Of a DNA stretch of 64,000 nt, positions 46,193 through 57,445 are shown piece after piece. The stretch comes from Botrytis cinerea B05.10 (Eukaryota; Ascomycota; Leotiomycetes; Helotiales; Sclerotiniaceae). Position 1 is the stretch's first letter. The number at the start of each line of letters is the position of its first letter. The DNA lies in NCBI RefSeq assembly GCF_000143535.2, contig NC_037310.1, forward strand, positions 3,534,001 through 3,598,000. Direction: 5' to 3'. The notes under the pieces were generated by a model. That model made no database searches. It saw only the letters and a list, made by a program, of their open reading frames with translations, and was not told the DNA's origin. The translations under genes were made by a program, and so were the position numbers.

Positions 46193-46263
46193 GAAAGGTG
46201 GAGGAGAGAGGAGAGAGGAGAAAGGAGAGAGGAGAAAGGAGAGAGAAGAAAGGAGAGAGTATA
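46193..46263 (+). repeat. Purine (GGAGAGA) tract
   Basis: About 70 bases made almost only of A and G, with repeated GAGAGGAGAAAG-like units. Such polypurine stretches can form triplex DNA; here it is simply low-complexity sequence. Confidence 0.85.
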
Positions 46264-46459
46264 TCAGAAACTGGAAAGTCCCAAGGAGAGGAGAGACGAG
46301 AGAAGAAACACAAAGCAAATCAACAATCCACCCACCCAAAAACACCCTCAAAGATCGAATCAAAGCTACAGCAACAAAACCTCACAATACCTACCTACCT
46401 AGCTCCCCCCAAAAAAAACATCACAAATCTTCCAATAAACACCAAGCAAACTCTTCGTC

Positions 46460-46548
46460 ATATATATATATATATATGTGTATATATATCACACCATATT
46501 GATATAAAATCCACAATTCAATCATCAATCATCAATCATCAATCATCA
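46460..46548. repeat. TA microsatellite and AATCATC repeats
   Basis: A TA run with one GTG interruption lies at 46460-46490. Four copies of the 7-mer AATCATC follow at 46520-46547. Confidence 0.85.
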
Positions 46549-47018
46549 GACATCCAATAAATGATAGGAACCGGACGACTCGCCAGGAGACAAGAAGATA
46601 GATAATATGGAGGCCGAGAAGATGGAGTAGAGTAGAGAGAACAGAAGAGAATAAGTGAACATGATACATATACATATCAACCCTGCTTGCTTTTCGTAAT
46701 TCTAGATTCCAATAAGTCTAGTCTAAGTATATCCCATTTTCTAACTCTCCTTCTCTCTCCCTCTCTACCGCGTTGAAAACCCTCACTACCACATCATCCT
46801 GTTAGTATCAAATTGGTTGATAAGTGTCAAGGCTCTTTAGTCTATCATGGTTGTAATCGTTGTCGATCATTATTATCTATGGAGAGCTATGTAACTCATA
46901 AAGTTCCCTCTGTATGATCAAATGATCGATGCCCCGACACATCCTTTTCCTTCCACCTTGTCCATATCCCATCCCATCCCACACACAACACCCCGAAGCC
47001 TCACTATCCACCCAAAAG

Positions 47019-47033
47019 CCCCCCCCCCCCCCC
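47019..47033 (+). repeat. Poly-C run
   Basis: Fifteen C in a row. Such homopolymers are prone to length errors in sequencing. Confidence 0.9.
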
Positions 47034-47040
47034 TCCAAAC

Positions 47041-47341
47041 AGAATTCCCCCAGATTCGTGCGGACAAGTCTCAGAACTCACTCAGAAAAGGCCTTATCCC
47101 AAATTACTAATCGATTCCGTCACACCCAAATCCCAAAGAAATCCCCAACCCCAAGGAAACTCCCAAACAACACACTCCATTTCCAAACTACTAAAATTTC
47201 CGTTCTCGAAGCCCCCAAAAATCTCCTCCTCCGAGAAGAATTCCCCTAGATCCGTGTGGACAGGTCTCGAAATCCACTCAGAAAAGGCCTTGTCCCGAAT
47301 TACTAATCGTGTCCCGTCACTCCCAGGTCCAGGGAAATTCT
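47041..47341 (+). repeat. Diverged direct duplication of about 100 nt
   Basis: Segments 47041-47145 and 47237-47341 both run AGAATTCCCC, then AGAT.CGTG.GGACA.GTCTC, CACTCAGAAAAGGCCTT.TCCC and AATTACTAATCG, ending near GGGAAAT/AGAAAT. Offset is 196 nt. Most differences between them are transitions. No coding function is seen. Confidence 0.8.
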
Positions 47342-49213
47342 CCCAAAGGTATCGATTCTCGTATTCTCCAATACTAACCAAACTTCAACTTCATCTGGAA
47401 ATCCAGCCCGTTGCTCGAAGGGTTTACCTTCCCATCTGCATTATAGGCCAGCTATATATCTGCGTCTAGATTCGATTCTAGCGTATTCCCACCCAGTGTA
47501 ATACAATATCTTCATCCCCATCTTCATCCCCGTCCCATCTTCTTTTACATTTGTAGCCACCGTTAACGTCAAAAAGAAGAAGGGAGTAAAAGCTCTTAAT
47601 GAGCAAGCTGTCAAGGAAACCGCATTGTACTCGTCAGCACATTGCTTATCCCACTTTATCTCGAGATAGAAGCAAACTAGAAGGAGTCAGATTACCTCTC
47701 GCCACCCCTATCTCGAGAGACGATCGATTTGGAAAATACCTCTCCATCACCCAAGTCCTCATAGTCACACCACCTGACGGTAATGACTATAGATTCATTA
47801 GAGAAACAGATTGGTTAGAAATTTGTGTACTCATCGGTACACTGATATACTCATTCTTGTTGGAATAGTATTTGCGTGTTCGTTTTGATTCCCCTCTTCC
47901 CCCATTTTCCCCACCCCTCATGGGCTTCATCCCAACCTTTTTTTAAATTCTTACTTTACAATTTTTTTTTCTTCCGTTGCCAGGTTTTGTCTTTTTCTTT
48001 AATTTTTTTCTTCTGCTTGTGTTATACCCTCTGGCGTTTATACTTGCTTTAGGGGAGATTTTCTTATTTTTTTGTGCTTTTTTAATTTATTTTTCGCTGA
48101 AAACTTTAGAAAAGCAAAATAGGACATCAAAAACACACGCAACCACCCCCTAACCACCCCTAACCAAAGCCACATCCAGTCGTATTACACGATCGTGGCT
48201 ATCATCAAGAACATGAAGCCGGTCCTTAAAGGTATTTCTACAAGTCGTCTATTGTGATACGTAAGATCTAGTGGAATCCTTCCCCACTAAGTTCATCCTC
48301 TATATGAGCAGAAAATCGGGTTGATCCAATCCATTGCCTCTATAAAGTATCGACTACAGCTAATGATTGGAAGGCTCGCACCCTATAGACAAGCTTTTCG
48401 CGGAAATTTGGAACATTTCTGTCAACCTTCATACGGGCGTCGTCTGTTCATGACAACAGGTAATGATGGGTTCGCATTCACCACCACAGCACCGGTGTTC
48501 GGTGCATTCAAAAGTGCGACTCTTATCACCCCCCTTAAGAAGCACCAATGAATCCTTTGGCTGCGTCAATGAATATATATACCTACAGTGATGTGCAGCT
48601 GTGAAGTTAGAAATATTTGACTATTTCTGGGCAAGACGTGACCATGCCTCTTCACCGGGGTTGCCGTTCACTTAGTAGTGTTTCAGCGGTCGAAGAAAAT
48701 GTTGTATACTGATGCGAATTCAGGCAACTCAATTCTAGGACCGCTAGTGAATCTTCTGGGGCCTAGTCCCCAACGCTGGCTCTAGAGCAAAGTCAACTCA
48801 CCATTTTAATGAGTAGCTTACTATCACGCTTATCTCTTTCAGAAAAGATTCCACCACGTAAGGTTACAGGCGCTCTTCGTTAGTGGAGCGCCCGTCAGAC
48901 ATTCAGACAGACTCTGAATATCCTATTATACTACTGTTCTCCTGAATTGTACGAATTCAAATGACATAGGCCTTTTAACGTCATGCCCAGGACAAAATCA
49001 AATGCCAAACTTCATGACTTTCAAACAGAGGTAAGTGTGAAAAGCTTAGGCTCTCATTCTCATAATCGAAGTCGTAGGCTGAAAGGTTGCACGCCTTTTT
49101 TTCCCATCGTCCAAGGACTGCGAAGTTTTGTGAAGATGTAGGTAGTAATTGATTGAAGTGGCTCATTGAAATAATTCAAAACTTAGTGCTCAATCGTTGG
49201 GTTTTTCCATGAT

Positions 49214-51825
49214 TCAACCAAAGAACTCTCCACCGACTAAGGTCTCCCATGGTTTCTCAGATTCCCAAACCTGCTCCATCAATCTTCGCGCTTTATGTGC
49301 TTGTGTCATTCCGTACCTCTCAACTCTGTTCATTCGTTCAAGAATATCAGATCTTTGTTTCTCATCCCAAATATCGCAACCGGCTGTGAACATGGGAAAT
49401 AATAAGCAGGCTTCGGCACTACTTCCTTTCCTAATCTTGTTGAAAGAGCCAAGTATCTCACCAACGGCATGCTGAACATCCTCATGAGCTGAAGGCTTTC
49501 CCAGGATTCTGCGATGTAGGTGAACTAGTCCAGCAGAATGAAATGCTTCATTGGTTGCAGCGACCTCAAGACTGTCCCAACCATACTCTGCTTCAGACTT
49601 GGATTGCATGTGAGTACAAGGTTTTGCTGGGTGAAGCCGCGACTCAATGAGATCCGCTTCTAACTTGTGTGCGCGGATCACGATTTCATCTGATGGTCGC
49701 CAATCTTGTTTGATTGTTGAATCAGGATTAATGCGACGCTCATCACATTGACGGGCAAGATTAGCAACTTTGGCAAGTATTCGGATGCAATGACTAGTGA
49801 AACCTAGAATACAGTCAATTTGGTAACCATCCTCTTCATCTTCTGTCTCATAATCCAACATCCAAGCAGACGAAAGGTTCTGTCCGCCACTCATACTGCC
49901 AAGGACATCTAAATATGCAAACCAACTCCACAAGAAAGACGAGACTTTATCTTTCCGGGATATGGTTTGCATACGATGGGCTCCACCTCTAGCAACAAGC
50001 ATTTGCCGTGCGAACTCAAGGTGCCTCTGCCATGGAACGGCAACTCCAAAGACCTTTGGAGATATTATTTCTAATGATGCGAGCATGATTACCGTGGCAA
50101 GGTTAACATTCGATGTAATCTTATTTGGGTCATCGAGCGCATGCCTAAGGTTAGGAAAGATATCCTTGACCCATAAAGCTATACGAGTAGCAGGTTCTGG
50201 TTGTCTTAGGAGTCTGGCCCGATGTGTGGCAGAGTATGCAAGCAGAAGATGTAACAGATCATCATCCCGAACCGCCATTTGCGGCAGAATACTCCGGAAT
50301 GGATTAGAAGAACAATTGTGTGGTATCAGACAGCCTGCGGTATGATCTAGAAAATGATGCTAGTACAGGTTAGTTGTTCAGCACAAAGCCAATTCACAAA
50401 AAAAGGGCTTACAAAATACTGTTGTACAATTAGCGGCGAGTAAACATTGACAATGAGAAGACTTACAAGTAGATTCATAGGATTTTCGAGTAATTTCGCA
50501 GGCAGCGGTTGAAGTACACGAGGTATGCATATCGAAACCGGTTTGTCGTAATATCCAACTTCAAGGGCCGTCTCATTGATTTCCATGCCAAAGCCAAATT
50601 CCATCGGCGATAATTCCCTTCCATTGTCTAAATCAAAGTCCCGGTGATGTCCCAATAACTTGGGAGACGATTCTGATATTGCATTAATGTCATCGTTCTT
50701 ACCAATGTCCAAGTCCACCAATCCTCGATCAATACCCCAAGTTTCCGTATCCTGGTATACATCATGCATATAGGGAGTCCAATCCTGACTTTGGTAATCC
50801 CATCCTCTCTCATTGCTGGGTTGCTCAGAGGGTGTCCCATCAAGCGGTCCCGATAACAGCGAATTAACCGAGAGCCTACTTGAAAATTCACGAATTGGTG
50901 TAGCTTTGGCCTTCTCAATGTCCACGCCACGTATTGATTCGGCTTCTACCTGGGACGTATGAATGGTTGTATTTCGAGAGTCGTGGGTGAAATCCGGATT
51001 GGATACCAAAGGAGGAAGCATTCGTGCATTGTGAAGTGAGCCTTCGTATCGCGTGCGCTTAGCAGGTCGATCCATTGCAGAGCTCTCAGTCGCTGGTGTT
51101 CCATGACCACTTCCGAGATATGGAGGAGTTGACATTGGACTCTCGGTGCTTGGAAGTGCGCTTCTGTTTGAAATTGGACTTCCAGATTCATCCGCAACTT
51201 GGAGGTGGCCAAATATCGATAAGCCAGGTGACTGGGCTGAGAGTGGAGTGATAGGGGCACTGGATTGATATCGTTCAAAGCTTTGAGGGTAGTGTTGATT
51301 TTGGCGACCATAATCTTTGGGCAATGTATCTTGGAAAGTCACAATGGGTGGATATGCAGGTCTGGTCAAGGCAGGATCAATCATCGATGTATCGACCATA
51401 CGTTCCCCAGATGCCCCATTATTGCGACTGGAACGCTCATCGCGAGGCGTAGATACTGCGGGGGCAGATTGGAAGCTGGTAAATGACCCCGAAGTCGAAG
51501 GGTGATTACTCGCATTTGGAGTTGTTTGATTCGAGGTCAAGAAATTACTCTGTCCAGGAGTATCGATATCATTTTGAGCCCTCTTCTTGCCTCGACCCTC
51601 CCAATTCAATCGTATGCTATAATCGCAGATTTCGTTCAGTTTCGAACAATTCACACACGTTGGTCGAGTTTCGTCGCATTTTACTTTGCGAGCTTTGCAG
51701 GGCCTATGAGTGATATATATATTCAGTTCCAAAATCTATGAATCATCATTACCATTAGCGTACCAACATCCATTTCTACTCCTTCTCTTAGGTTCTGGTG
51801 CTCCCACTTTCTTTGGGCGTGGCAT
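49214..51825 (-). CDS. Zn2Cys6 transcription factor, Fungal_trans_2 type
   Basis: Four exons, 51825-51764, 51703-50467, 50418-50413 and 50359-49214, give 816 residues. The N-terminus is MPRPKKVGAPEPKRRSRNGCW. The first intron lies just after the first Cys pair begins. The cluster reads CWPCKARKVKCDETRPTCVNCSKLNEIC, a perfect C-x2-C-x6-C-x6-C-x2-C-x6-C. A basic GRGKKRAQ follows, then about 300 disordered Ser/Pro-rich residues. The conserved regulatory domain begins ENPMNLLYFHHFLDHTAGCLIPHNC, then NPFRSILPQMAVRDDDLLHLLLAYSATHRARLL. The third exon of only 6 nt supplies Tyr-Phe in that block. Skipping it keeps frame but loses two conserved residues. The target pathway is unknown. Its neighbours, a GT31-like gene and cyp15, give no clue. 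Confidence 0.9.
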
Positions 51826-52624
51826 GGTGAGAATGAACGAATAGTCTGTAAACGAATGGCAATGCCGGCTTCCGGCATTGGCTTAAGTTGATAGTATCTG
51901 AATTGTCGCGGATTTTTGCCATCAGTAGAATTGGGTTTGAGTTTAGATTTGGTAGATGGCGCTATTGAGGTTCTCTGTGTCGACATACTAACGATCAAAA
52001 TAAGGGAAAGAGGTCGTCCCAAGGAAAGACGATCAATCTGGATGGAATCTGGGTTGAATTCTGGATTTCATAAGAATGAAAAGTTTAATGAAAGTTTAAG
52101 TTGAAGTCTAGTCGAGCGTTTAAGTGCACTTCGCCATTGAAATTGGTAATAGAGCCTTGGACAAATGAGGGACGAATATGATGAATGGATACGATGGATA
52201 GATATCGGTGGAGAAGAGGAGAAAAGGTGGTCAAGGTGGGGAGAAATAGAAAGCTTGACATGTTTGCGATTAGATAATAGATATGATATGATATGCTTTT
52301 GCCAATACTCCTACGCACGCACTAATGCTGATAAGACCACACATCCAACCATTGATCAGCAATTGGCCAATAACAGTTCCAATGGTTGACTAATGGCGGA
52401 TTAACATCAAGGATAATTGAGCAAAGTGGGTGCACTTTGCTTACGTCGTAGCTTGTCGCCGTTGGTGGTAAATCTCCTAGTAGCTTCACTTACAACCTTG
52501 GCAGTTTTCTCTCCAGCTATTTAGTACTCCTAGATGGATACCTACGTGAACTGACTCAAGGTCTCGAATGCTCCAAATCCAATACCGGTACAATAATAGT
52601 GTCCTGTTCTCCCGCAGATGACGT
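51826..52624. other. Regulator upstream region
   Basis: These 799 bases hold the upstream region of the Zn2Cys6 gene and the 3' end of cyp15. A GATATGATATGATATG repeat lies near 52280. I see no gene. Confidence 0.5.
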
Positions 52625-54564
52625 CTAGATGATATCTATATTGAGAATTTTGATGTCTTCCTCCGGCTTCTCTTTATAGACTCGAGTGTTTTCAATCTTA
52701 TGAATAACATCTAAACCTTGAATTGCCCTTCCGAAAATGGTATGTTTGTTGTCTAACCATGGCTGTGCGAAGAAGAAGAGGACGGATTAGCACACAATAC
52801 GTCTGAGGGTCAATTGAACATCTGAAGGACATGTTGTAAACTTACAGTCTTTTCCGTGGTAATGAAAAATTGACTACCATTGGAGTTTGGCCCCGCATTC
52901 GCCATACTAACAGTATAAGGTTTGTCGTGTCGGAGAGAACTAAACTCATCGGCAAACTCTTTGCCCCAAATACTTTCACCACCGGTACCATCTCCTAAAG
53001 GATCTCCGCACTGGATCATGAATTTTCGAATGACTCGGTGGAAGATGGTATTGTTGTAATAACCTTGTTTCGAATGTGTCACAAAATTCTCAACGGCTTT
53101 GGGGGCTGCATCTGGGAATAAGCGTATATGGATATCTCCATATGTCGTGTGAATAACAGCTGCAGTTCCAGTCTCGGCAGCTTTTGCCTCTGCCAGTTTC
53201 TTCCCGTTTGTGTTGGTAGGTTTCTCATTTTGAACATCTCGTTCGGACTTGGACACTTCTTCATCATTCGTGAACATATAAAATCGTACTTTCCCAACTC
53301 CGGTCGCAAATAGAATCGGATCGCGAAGCTCGGATTCTTGCAAGAGAGGATTGTTGGATGCCGCCATTGCAACTGTTGTGACACCTTTCTTTTGTGGTTG
53401 ACCTTGGTACATAGCAATATTAAGAGGTCTAAAGTTCTCATCTCCTCCATACACCTTCACGACTCGGTTTGTATAAGTGTTCAAAACCTTTGCGCCGAGT
53501 ATTGATCCATAGATGATGAAATGTCCCGTCTCGTCAAATATAACATTGGCTTTATTTCGTAGGGTTGGCGTTTCAATCTCACGTTCCGTAGCAAGTCGAC
53601 GACCGAATTCTAAATCTTCTAACTTCTTCAATGATGTTCCCGCCTGTTGCATTTCCTCGATAACCTGCAGCGATTCATCATATGTACGGTATAATTTTCC
53701 AGTCGGGAAATCAAACACTCGGACTTTGCGATCGGGAAATGAGACAGTCGCGAACTGCAAACCAGTTGGAGAAATCGTGAGAGAAGTGGGTGTTGATTTC
53801 GCCTTCTTAAATTCGAACAAATTCGTAGAAGACTTGTATTCGAAGACGTTATCAGGCTTCTCGTAATTTCCTCCTGGTCGCCAGTATTCAATCATACCAT
53901 TCTCGTCTGCTGATATAACACAATCGTAGGCATCGTTGTAGGCCATCAATGAGACAACACTTCGATGTAAGCCGGAAATTGTATGAATTGGTTCCTGATT
54001 CTCTCCACGACCATCGTATATCCGAATTGTATGGTTAACCTCGTCAGAGACAGCTAACATTGGAAGAGATGCGCCACGTCCATGTACCCAGCAAACGCAT
54101 TTCGGTGTGAATTCTAAAGTTAGCATTGATAACAGATCAAAGGTCATCACATCGAATATCTTGATTGTTTTATCTGCACCAGCTGTCGCAAAGCTTCGTC
54201 CGTCCGCGCTGATCGAAACACTCTTGATCTCTCCGGTGTGCGTTCTAAATTCTTTCACAAACTCAATACCGTCGCCTCCTTTCTTCCAGAATTTAACCAC
54301 TCCATCGACAGAGCTTGTGATTAAGAAGTCCGTCAATGGAGTCATGGTAACGAACGAGATTTGCTCTTTGTGCATAAGAGACTTTGAATACCGCGCCGAG
54401 GTTGGTAGAGCTGAGATATAGAGCTTTTCGTAGGGAAGCTTGCGACGCTTCTTTTTGGGAGCTTCCGCAGATGGAAGTTGAGGTCCCATATCGTCGTCGG
54501 ACGAGGAGTCTTCATCTTCTACATCGAGCTTGCGTTTATTAGGGTTTGAATCTGCATCAGCCAT
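52625..54564 (-). CDS. cyp15: WD40-repeat cyclophilin, PPWD1/Cyp15 type peptidyl-prolyl isomerase
   Basis: Exons 54564-52846 and 52762-52625, with an 83-nt GTAAGT...CAG intron, give 618 residues. An acidic/basic leader (SSSDDDMG, then KKKRRK at about 37-42) looks like a nuclear signal. WD40 repeats fill about 65-400, with SSVDGVVKFW, AGADKTIKIFD and DRKVRVFD blade ends. The cyclophilin domain is C-terminal (about 460-618): IHTTYGDIHIRLFPDAAPKAVENF, FHRVIRKFMIQCGDPLGDGTGGES, MANAGPNSNGSQFFITT and the join to PWLDNKHTIFGR. The catalytic Arg (FHR) and Gln (IQCGD) are present. Human PPWD1 is a spliceosome-associated isomerase; the same role is inferred. The start MADADSNPN is the first ATG in frame. 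It is divergent from the AIG1-like gene. Confidence 0.95.
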
Positions 54565-54830
54565 ATTGGTAAATTGAAGGTCGTAAATGTGATAAGTGAA
54601 AAACAAGTGGTGCTTGATGGGTTGCACGAAATAATATCACAAGGCTGAAGCCAGGATACACTCACTAGCGCGTTTTTGTGATACAAGGCTGGGTAGCCTC
54701 GTCTAAGATTCTTGTAGCTACTCCACATATTAGACGTCATTGTTCTGAATGCTCAATATATATTCATGGTAACAGGTACCTGGACGTATCTTTTTACTAC
54801 AACTACAAGACATTCAAGAACTCAACAACC
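54565..54830. promoter_or_regulatory. Divergent promoter, cyp15 and AIG1-like genes
   Basis: Only 266 bases separate the two start codons, so the genes share one promoter region. No clear TATA box for either gene was found. Confidence 0.6.
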
Positions 54831-55629
54831 ATGGGTTCTACCTCAGCAGCCAATAAGCTCACCTCCCGTCATCCCCTTCAACGTCTTCCCTCTCCCTCTC
54901 CAACAATCTCCGCCCTCATTCATCTCATTGGTCTTGCTTCCTTCTCCCTTTCTTACAAATATCTTTTCGACTTCCCAACATTTATCAACTCGTCCTATGG
55001 CTGGCACTTCCAATACCTCACCATTATTGGTCTTACTCTAGCTTTCTTGACATTTGTCTTCGGTTTCCTCGCAGACATCACTCTTTCCCCAAGACTTTTC
55101 TTGATCAAGAATTCTCTTTCATTATGTTCTGCCCCTCTGGAAGTTTTGATCTCCGTGTTATATTGGGGAATCTCGGCTATTGATAAGAAGCTTTTGGTAC
55201 CTCCTGAGATCTACATTAGTCCATATGCTGATGTTGGGTTCCATGCTATGCCAGCGATCTTGTTGACGATTGATCTACTATTCTTGAGTCCACCATGGAC
55301 CATCAATGCATTACCTGCTATGGGACTTTCATCAACTTTGGCCGTTGCATATTGGGCTTGGGTAGAACAATGTTATAAGTACAACGGATTGTGAGTAGCC
55401 TATAGCTGGGCATTCATGTCTGACGAAATATCGAATGCTAATATCGATATTTAGTTACCCATACCCATTATTTGGACATCTTGATACAACACAGAGAGCA
55501 ATTTTGTTCACTGGAGCTGCCTTGACGATGACTGGCAGTACGGCAGTGCTTAAATGGCTATATGGAAGAGTCAATGGTTTGCAGCGTGCTCAATATAGAA
55601 GCAGCCCCAACAACATCAAGGGGAGATAA
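54831..55629 (+). CDS. FAR-17a/AIG1-like membrane hydrolase
   Basis: Exons 54831-55390 and 55455-55629, with a 64-nt GTGAGT...TAG intron, give 244 residues starting MGSTSAANK. It is hydrophobic throughout, with about six membrane spans. The pattern matches AIG1/ADTRP proteins: YGWHFQYLTIIGLTL, then PLEVLISVLYW, and YADVGFHAMPAILLTIDLLF. Human relatives hydrolyse branched fatty-acid esters with a Thr and a His inside the membrane. Thr64 of QYLTII and His138 of GFHAMP fall at those places by eye. The C-terminal YPYPLFGHLDTTQRA is also typical. Activity in fungi is inferred. A basic cytosolic tail (GRVNGLQRAQYRSS) follows the last span. Confidence 0.85.
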
Positions 55630-57445
55630 ACTTATCTTTATACATTTTTTTTTAGATTTTTTTATATTGTTTTTTTTTTTTTTTTTTTACAGAAAGATAG
55701 ATAATGATTTATGGATTTGGGGCGCTATCATATCCATGTCGTTTATATACCTACCTAGTACTCAAAGATTTCGAAGGTTTCTATAATTTGACCATATTGA
55801 TTGAGATGATTTCCTTATGAATGAGGCCCAGTAAGCAATGTGGCACTAGTGAGACCTGCTAAGCTGGCTGAAGTTTCATCTACCATCTTCCATTTTCTAC
55901 ATCATGCATACGCAGTGCCATCCATCTATTGACAATTGACAAAATCTTCAGCTCACCACATGAACATAAACCTATGATCAACAAACCACATTGCACAGCT
56001 GTGAAAACCCCCTCACTCTCTAAATGGTGGAACGGCAATTGTCTTCTGAATATAGTCTCAATCATCTACATACTTCGAGATGATCATGCAACCTTGCGCA
56101 GTCTTTTCCCACATGGCAAAATGGTTCCACACCAACTTACCTCTCCACAAGTATATTACTTGCAAAGACAAATATTATCACACCGTGAACTTCTACTCCC
56201 CCATTCATTCTTGATATTCCAAACATCAAAAAAAGGCTGTCTCACCCATATAACCTCCTCTCATCAATCTCTCTATCAGCATCCTCCAGACCTCTTTTCT
56301 ACATCCCATCCATCCATACACGCACGCAACCCATAAAGTTGAACTTCCCACCACCCATCCAATTGCAAGACCCGAAAAAAAAAGTCAACGATATACAACT
56401 CATCGACAACTGAGCTCCTCCCCATAATAACACACAAAACCCACTTCCCATCTCGGAGAACAATTGCATCGAAAAAGGAATCACACAACCAACTCACGTT
56501 TACAAAATCTGAAATACGCGAATAAACATCCTAGGGATATCGATATCGATATCGATATCGAAATCGACATCGACAGAGTAACTATACGATGAAATAAAAT
56601 ACGTAGAGAGCAGTATAACTAGATGTAGTAATCATGAGTCGGGAATCCATAGAAACCTGGAACAGAAAAGGAATCAATCAACATCACCTCTTCGTATTTT
56701 CTTCGTCTTCTTCTCCATCTAGTCCAAACCATCTTATCGCGGGTATCCCGTGTGGAATTGAATATCATCAAGTAAATCAATCACTCGAAGGTGGGAATAC
56801 GCATGAAGAAGAGGAAAAACAAAATTATAGCTAAATAAACACTTCTAGATACTATATCAAAATTAAGTATGGATTCCCTGTCTATCAAGGGAAGAGAGAG
56901 ATCAAAACTTCGTCTTCTCAAACTCTGCATTATAAGTTACTTTCGGCTAACCTCCAGTTTTTTTTCATTCAGCACGTCTCGATGAAGCCCATTCCATGAC
57001 AAAGATGCGATGTATGATAGCTAACTACCTATCGTGCAAGTCCCGCTAACAACAAACCATTATCATTATATATGGGCACGTTCCAATCTGTGAATGGGGA
57101 ATACAGCAAGAAGGTGTAGTCTATTAAGGTTAAGAGCCTCAACAATATTCACAGTAACTAGACTGACATACATGCATAGCACCAACACAGCAAAGGGATC
57201 GCAAATCACATCAAATCAATATGATCAATCATCAACTCTCAAAATTATCATGTCTATCCACCAATCCTTTGCTCATTAATTCATTCCACCTTTCCCATTT
57301 TTCACATTTCCCATGCTTGCTTTTCCGTATAAACAATCAACCAATGATACATCGCTCATCACATCGTCATACGTACCCTCCAGTCCATGCATCATTAACA
57401 TTTTCCACTTCCGTGTTCTTCTTTATTTTTTGACATTCCATTCAT
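55630..57445. other. Convergent gene-free stretch
   Basis: About 1.8 kb between the AIG1-like stop and the gdb1 stop. It holds T-runs at 55645-55690, a GATATC repeat and CA/CT-rich sequence. Open frames at 55929-56336 and 57221-57433 (+) are not protein-like. I see no gene. Confidence 0.5.
56536..56573. repeat. GATATC-type microsatellite
   Basis: GATATC is repeated about four times, then drifts to AAATCGACATCGAC. The run is partly self-complementary. Confidence 0.85.

Larger units (their letters stand above)
45970..49213. other. Gene-poor, repeat-rich stretch
   Basis: About 3.2 kb between convergent genes. It holds purine, TA, AATCATC and poly-C tracts, a diverged direct repeat, and pyrimidine/T-rich sequence at 47880-48080. 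An open frame at 47599-47868 (+, 89 codons) has no family. The frame at 48321-48551 (+) includes GRRLFMTTGNDGF, faintly like the C-terminal block of HET-domain proteins; this is too little to call a gene. Confidence 0.5.

Noticed and set aside
47599..47868. 89-codon open frame (+)
   Set aside because: It has an ATG and a hydrophobic end, but no family, no splice partners and lies in repeat-rich sequence. Kept only as a note.
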